The position numbers were made by a program, and so were the translations under genes. Shown here in pieces: positions 60,640 to 64,000 of a stretch of 64,000 nucleotides of DNA; position 1 is the first letter of the stretch, and each line of letters opens with the position of its first letter. Below the pieces are notes generated by a model, which was given only the letters and a program-made list of their open reading frames with translations, searched no databases and was not told the origin of the DNA. The stretch is from the NCBI GenBank assembly GCA_031841125.1, contig CM063109.1, forward strand, positions 23,655,321 to 23,719,320, read 5' to 3'. Source of the DNA: Acanthococcus lagerstroemiae. Lineage: Eukaryota; Arthropoda; Insecta; Hemiptera; Eriococcidae.

Positions 60640-61750
60640 TCATTGTCACTCTAACTGTGTTCTCTCTCTGATCGTAAGCCTTACTGGGTATAAGCTCGTT
60701 AATCACAATGTTCTATGAGTATTTAAACTTCTCTGTTGAATTGTAATTGCTAGTCGTCCGCGGTCGGCTGCGATCCATTGGGCCCTTCCCGTCAAATTCG
60801 TTGTCATAGTATTAAGTAAATGCCCTGGGGCGGTTGTTGTGCTGACTAATAGTCCAAAATTCCGACTACATGATCAAATTAGTCGAATGACGCCGACTCC
60901 CAAGATTATCGGTTAGGGAGGTGTCCCTCCACTTCGCTCCGCTCCTGATAAAGTTTCTCTGCAAATTCAAAAAAATTAAGATTTGAAACTATTAGCATGG
61001 GGAATGTAAGTTGGAAAAAAAAAATCGTAGTAAACTGATTTTTGACAGAAAGTTAGGTATTATGATGTTAATGAATACTGTAAGTCATCACCTTTTTCAC
61101 TGTGGGGTTTGAACCCTCTACTATTATTCTTTTTTCTCTTCAAAATTCTCCAGATCTGTAGCAAATATGAAAAAAATCTTGAACAAAAATCATTTCTACA
61201 TCGTATTTATGTCAAATCCGGTAGTAAATTTCGTTTGAAAAGTGTTTTCCTATTTTCCATAGGTCCCAAGATTTTAGACGATTTCTTTGTTCGTGGGGCG
61301 GGAGGGGGGGGGGGAGTTTGAATCTTCCTACAAAATTGTAACGTTCATTAGGATCATTATGCCTGTCTGCCAAAAATTCCACTTTTTAATAGTCGATTTT
61401 ACATTTGATGATGATTATGATGATGATATATTCTCCTCAGTCTCTCGACTAGTAAGTTGCGTTTCTTCACTTTTCTGTCTTTCACGCTAATATTTTCATC
61501 TCTGAGGAGGATTTACACATTGTTTCCTTCATTATCTGCTCCCTGTGGCTTATTCTGTGTCTTCCTTTCCAGTTTTTTTCCCCAACATTCCCTCAACCAG
61601 TAATAACAATATTCCTGGATATCTTATATAATTGACCTGGAAAAATTAATTTCTGTCCTAAAAACAGTGAAATATGCGCATATAATATTCCCCAAAAAAG
61701 GCCAAAATATTCCCTCACGTGTAAAATATGCTCAAAATTTTTCAAGCTGC
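60640..61750. other. intergenic, no gene seen
   Basis: Contains a poly-G run at about 61305-61315 and AT-rich DNA; from about 61670 ATATGC motifs recur on both sides of the next element. Confidence 0.4.
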
Positions 61751-61761
61751 ATAATTGTGAC

Positions 61762-62493
61762 CAGGGATGGTAACCGAATAACTTTGAAATTTCGGTTTTG
61801 GTTTTGAGCAGTATAATTTTATACAGATATTGCTTCCAGTTTAAAAAAGTAATTTGGTTTTTGGTTTTGGTTTTGTTTAAAGAATAATTTGGAAGTGCAT
61901 ATTGGTGTACGGTATTGTTCGCAAAAAAAAAAACAATATAATTTTACGGTTTTGGTTTTTTGTTTCGTTCTCAAAAAATTCATTGACTATACCAAATGTT
62001 GGACTTAATTTCAACTCGGAAGCTAGGAACGAAAATTGATAACGGTGAAACGGCGTTGCAGTGCAGTTTTGCACTGATCGATTTATCGATTCTCGATATC
62101 TCGTAGAAAAAGACCCTTACATGAATTTATTTTAAAGGTTCTTTGCCTGTGGAATTGTGGATCAATCTCAGAATCGCTTTGGTGTCAAGCTTCGCTGCCA
62201 ACTGTGAATGCTGCTGATTGCAGAACGCAAAAGACCGGTACAGATAACCAGACAAGAGACAAGGGGAAAAAAAAACCAAAACCGATTTCAAAAATTAATT
62301 TGGTTTTGGAAATGAACAATATATTTTCCAGTTGGTATTGATATTGGTTTTTGGATCATCATTTAAATATTGGTTTTGGATTTGTTCAGAGAACAATTCT
62401 CAAGTATAGATTGGTTCTGGTTTTGTTAGAAACCAATATAAAACTACATATTTTGGTATTGATTTTTGGTTTTGGTTTCGGTTACCATCCCTG
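61762..62493. mobile_element. non-autonomous hAT element CAGGGATGGTAACCGAA (8 bp TSD)
   Basis: 732 bp, ends CAGGGATGGTAACCGAA and TTTCGGTTACCATCCCTG, flanked by exact attgtgac (61754-61761, 62494-62501). Interior is dominated by TTGGTTTTGG repeats close to both ends and has no transposase. The flanking DNA (61.6-62.86 kb) shares ATATGC motifs on both sides, so it landed in an older repeat. Confidence 0.85.
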
Positions 62494-62917
62494 ATTGTGA
62501 CATCTTGTCTATGGTCATAAATTACATATACAAAGACTTGGTCCATCACAGATAAGGAAATCAACACATGCCACTGATAACATAATTCGGAAGTACAACT
62601 TCACGTCTGCATTCGGATTTTAACCATGAAAAAAATGTAGGAGCGCTAATGTACAACCAACCTGTTTCAAGTCACTTCATTTTCTATCAAATTTTCAAAT
62701 GTTTTTATTGTTTTCCTGCAGAAAAGTAGAAAGATTCCCGACAAGTTCTCCAAAATGGCCAAATATTCCCAAAATATGCCTAAAAACCGAGGAAAATAAA
62801 TACAAATATGCATTTATATGCTTTTAATAGCAAAATATGTCAAAATATGTCCAGTCAAGTTGGGTCCAATTAACTGCAATGAATCATAAAGATATGATGG
62901 ATATTTCCTACAGGGAC

Positions 62918-63105
62918 GGGCAGGGAATCGATTCTTTTGCAAATTGATTCGCGAATCGATTCGATTTTAGACGAATCGCGAATCGCAAATCCATTCGAAT
63001 GAAATTTAACGAATTGGAATCGCGAATCGATTCGCCAAAAATTTCTGCAAATTGGAATCGTGAATCGATTCCTTTTCAATGAATCGTAGGATTCGAATCG
63101 AAATT
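62918..63105. repeat. GAATCGATTC-rich palindromic block
   Basis: About 190 bp containing many copies of GAATCGATTCG, GCGAATCG and TGAATCG in both orientations. Preceded by CAGGGACGGGCAGGGAATCG at 62911, which looks like a hAT-type left end, but no matching right end was found. Confidence 0.7.
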
Positions 63106-63367
63106 CGACGGCGTGTGTGGCTGTGTGTTGTCTGCTCTCTGCTGTGGGCTGTGGAGTGTGGAATGGCTGAAGATGAAATCAGCCAATCAGCAATCAGTAT
63201 TCTGTCTTCTGTGTTTATCATTATCTTATCACACCTTTGTACTTTGTAGCAAATACACTGAAATACCAATACTGGAAAGGCTCGAGTTAACATTATTGGT
63301 AGTTCAGTGTATTTGTTTGTAGTTTAAAGATTGTAGATCGTAGGATTATACTTCCTTATCAAAAATC

Positions 63368-64000
63368 CAGGGATGAGAAGTTTAAGCCGATAACCGCTTA
63401 AGCTCATTATTGAACGGCTTTTAAGCGAATGAAAAAGTCAGCCATTCGCTGTTCATGAAGCGCAAAGCCAGCCAAAAAGGATACGCTGAGCAGCTTAATT
63501 AAGACATTCACATTTTCTATCAAAAAGCCGAAAAAAATCACAACACTTAATTTTTTAAGTTGAAAAATCATGTCAGCGGCCGCGGGTTCTGGGTTCCGGC
63601 TTCTTATTTCGTAATTGTTGATTCTCATTTAGCGTCGCAAACTGCTCATTTTCATGAATATTTTCTATTTTGTGATTTCTCTATTAAATTTTGAATGATT
63701 TTGTTGCAAAATCAAATATAATACAGGCTATAAGCTATAATTTACCTGTGAACGAAGTGATGGTCCACATGATATAATATATAATCTAATAATTTGATTT
63801 GGAAGCTTTGAAATGGTAAACCGTTATAATTTTCGAACTCTATGGTCGATTTCATGCGGAATTGAGTATAATGTTGAAAAAAAAAAGCCGATAGCGAAGC
63901 GCTGAAAAGCTAATGATAAGGGCAAAAAGCTGAAGCTAAGCGAATGAGATTTTTGGAAAAACTTTTAAGTTTAAGCGAAAGTTTAAGTTTAACAGTTTAA
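63368..64000. mobile_element. left part of another CAGGG-ended element (runs off the window)
   Basis: Starts CAGGGATGAGAAGTTTAAGC, with AGCCGATAACCGCTTAAGC and later GCGAAAGTTTAAGTTTAA, resembling the end structure of the hAT-like families above. The right end and any duplication are outside the window. Confidence 0.45.

Overview
The window is animal nuclear DNA, almost certainly from an arthropod and probably an insect. It is AT-rich, its genes are split by GT-AG introns, and its intergenic DNA and introns are full of short DNA transposons, foldback elements and microsatellites, with one dead Jockey-type LINE. A hemipteran origin is only a weak guess. Nothing looks bacterial. The real genes lie on the minus strand and were found by joining exons at splice sites; most single-frame ORFs here are chance or shadow frames.

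Region 1 (about 1.4-28.8 kb) is a tandem array of four complete aminoacylase-1 (ACY1, peptidase family M20) genes, all on the minus strand. In transcription order they are copy A (28832-26835), B (25788-21411), C (20897-16482) and D (6779-1422). Each has eight coding exons with the same phases and almost identical lengths: exon 1 of 85-94 nt, then 170, 172, 147, 188 (185 in D), 230, 61 and 144 nt. All four read through to proteins of 398-400 residues and keep the five expected zinc ligands, so this is a family of live-looking paralogues. C and D, and B at one site, carry changes next to active-site residues, which suggests divergence in substrate use. A is compact. B, C and D have introns swollen by transposons, and C and D are separated by 9.7 kb of nested insertions.

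Region 2 (29-46.7 kb) is the CoREST (REST corepressor, RCOR) gene on the minus strand: ten coding exons spread over 16 kb that predict 470 residues with ELM2, SANT1, a GATA-like C4 zinc finger, the LSD1-binding linker and SANT2. Its introns hold hAT-type elements with clean target-site duplications, a pogo/Tigger remnant, a degenerate 'agtct' array and a 1.7 kb satellite arranged as an inverted repeat.

Region 3 (46.7-64 kb) has no convincing host gene. It carries copies of a 250 bp MITE (one split by a later insertion), a 167 bp repeat shared with 16.3 kb, a broken Jockey-like LINE (59.1-60.6 kb), a non-autonomous hAT element with a perfect 8 bp duplication (61.8-62.5 kb), a GAATCGATTC-rich block and the left end of another element that runs off the window.

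ACY1 enzymes are cytosolic zinc hydrolases that free amino acids from N-acetyl amino acids. CoREST is a nuclear scaffold linking LSD1 and HDACs. They are neighbours with no evident functional link. No undescribed multi-gene system was found. The most interesting items are the diverging ACY1 array, the zinc finger between the CoREST SANT domains, the intronic inverted satellite and the dated nesting of hAT-like elements.
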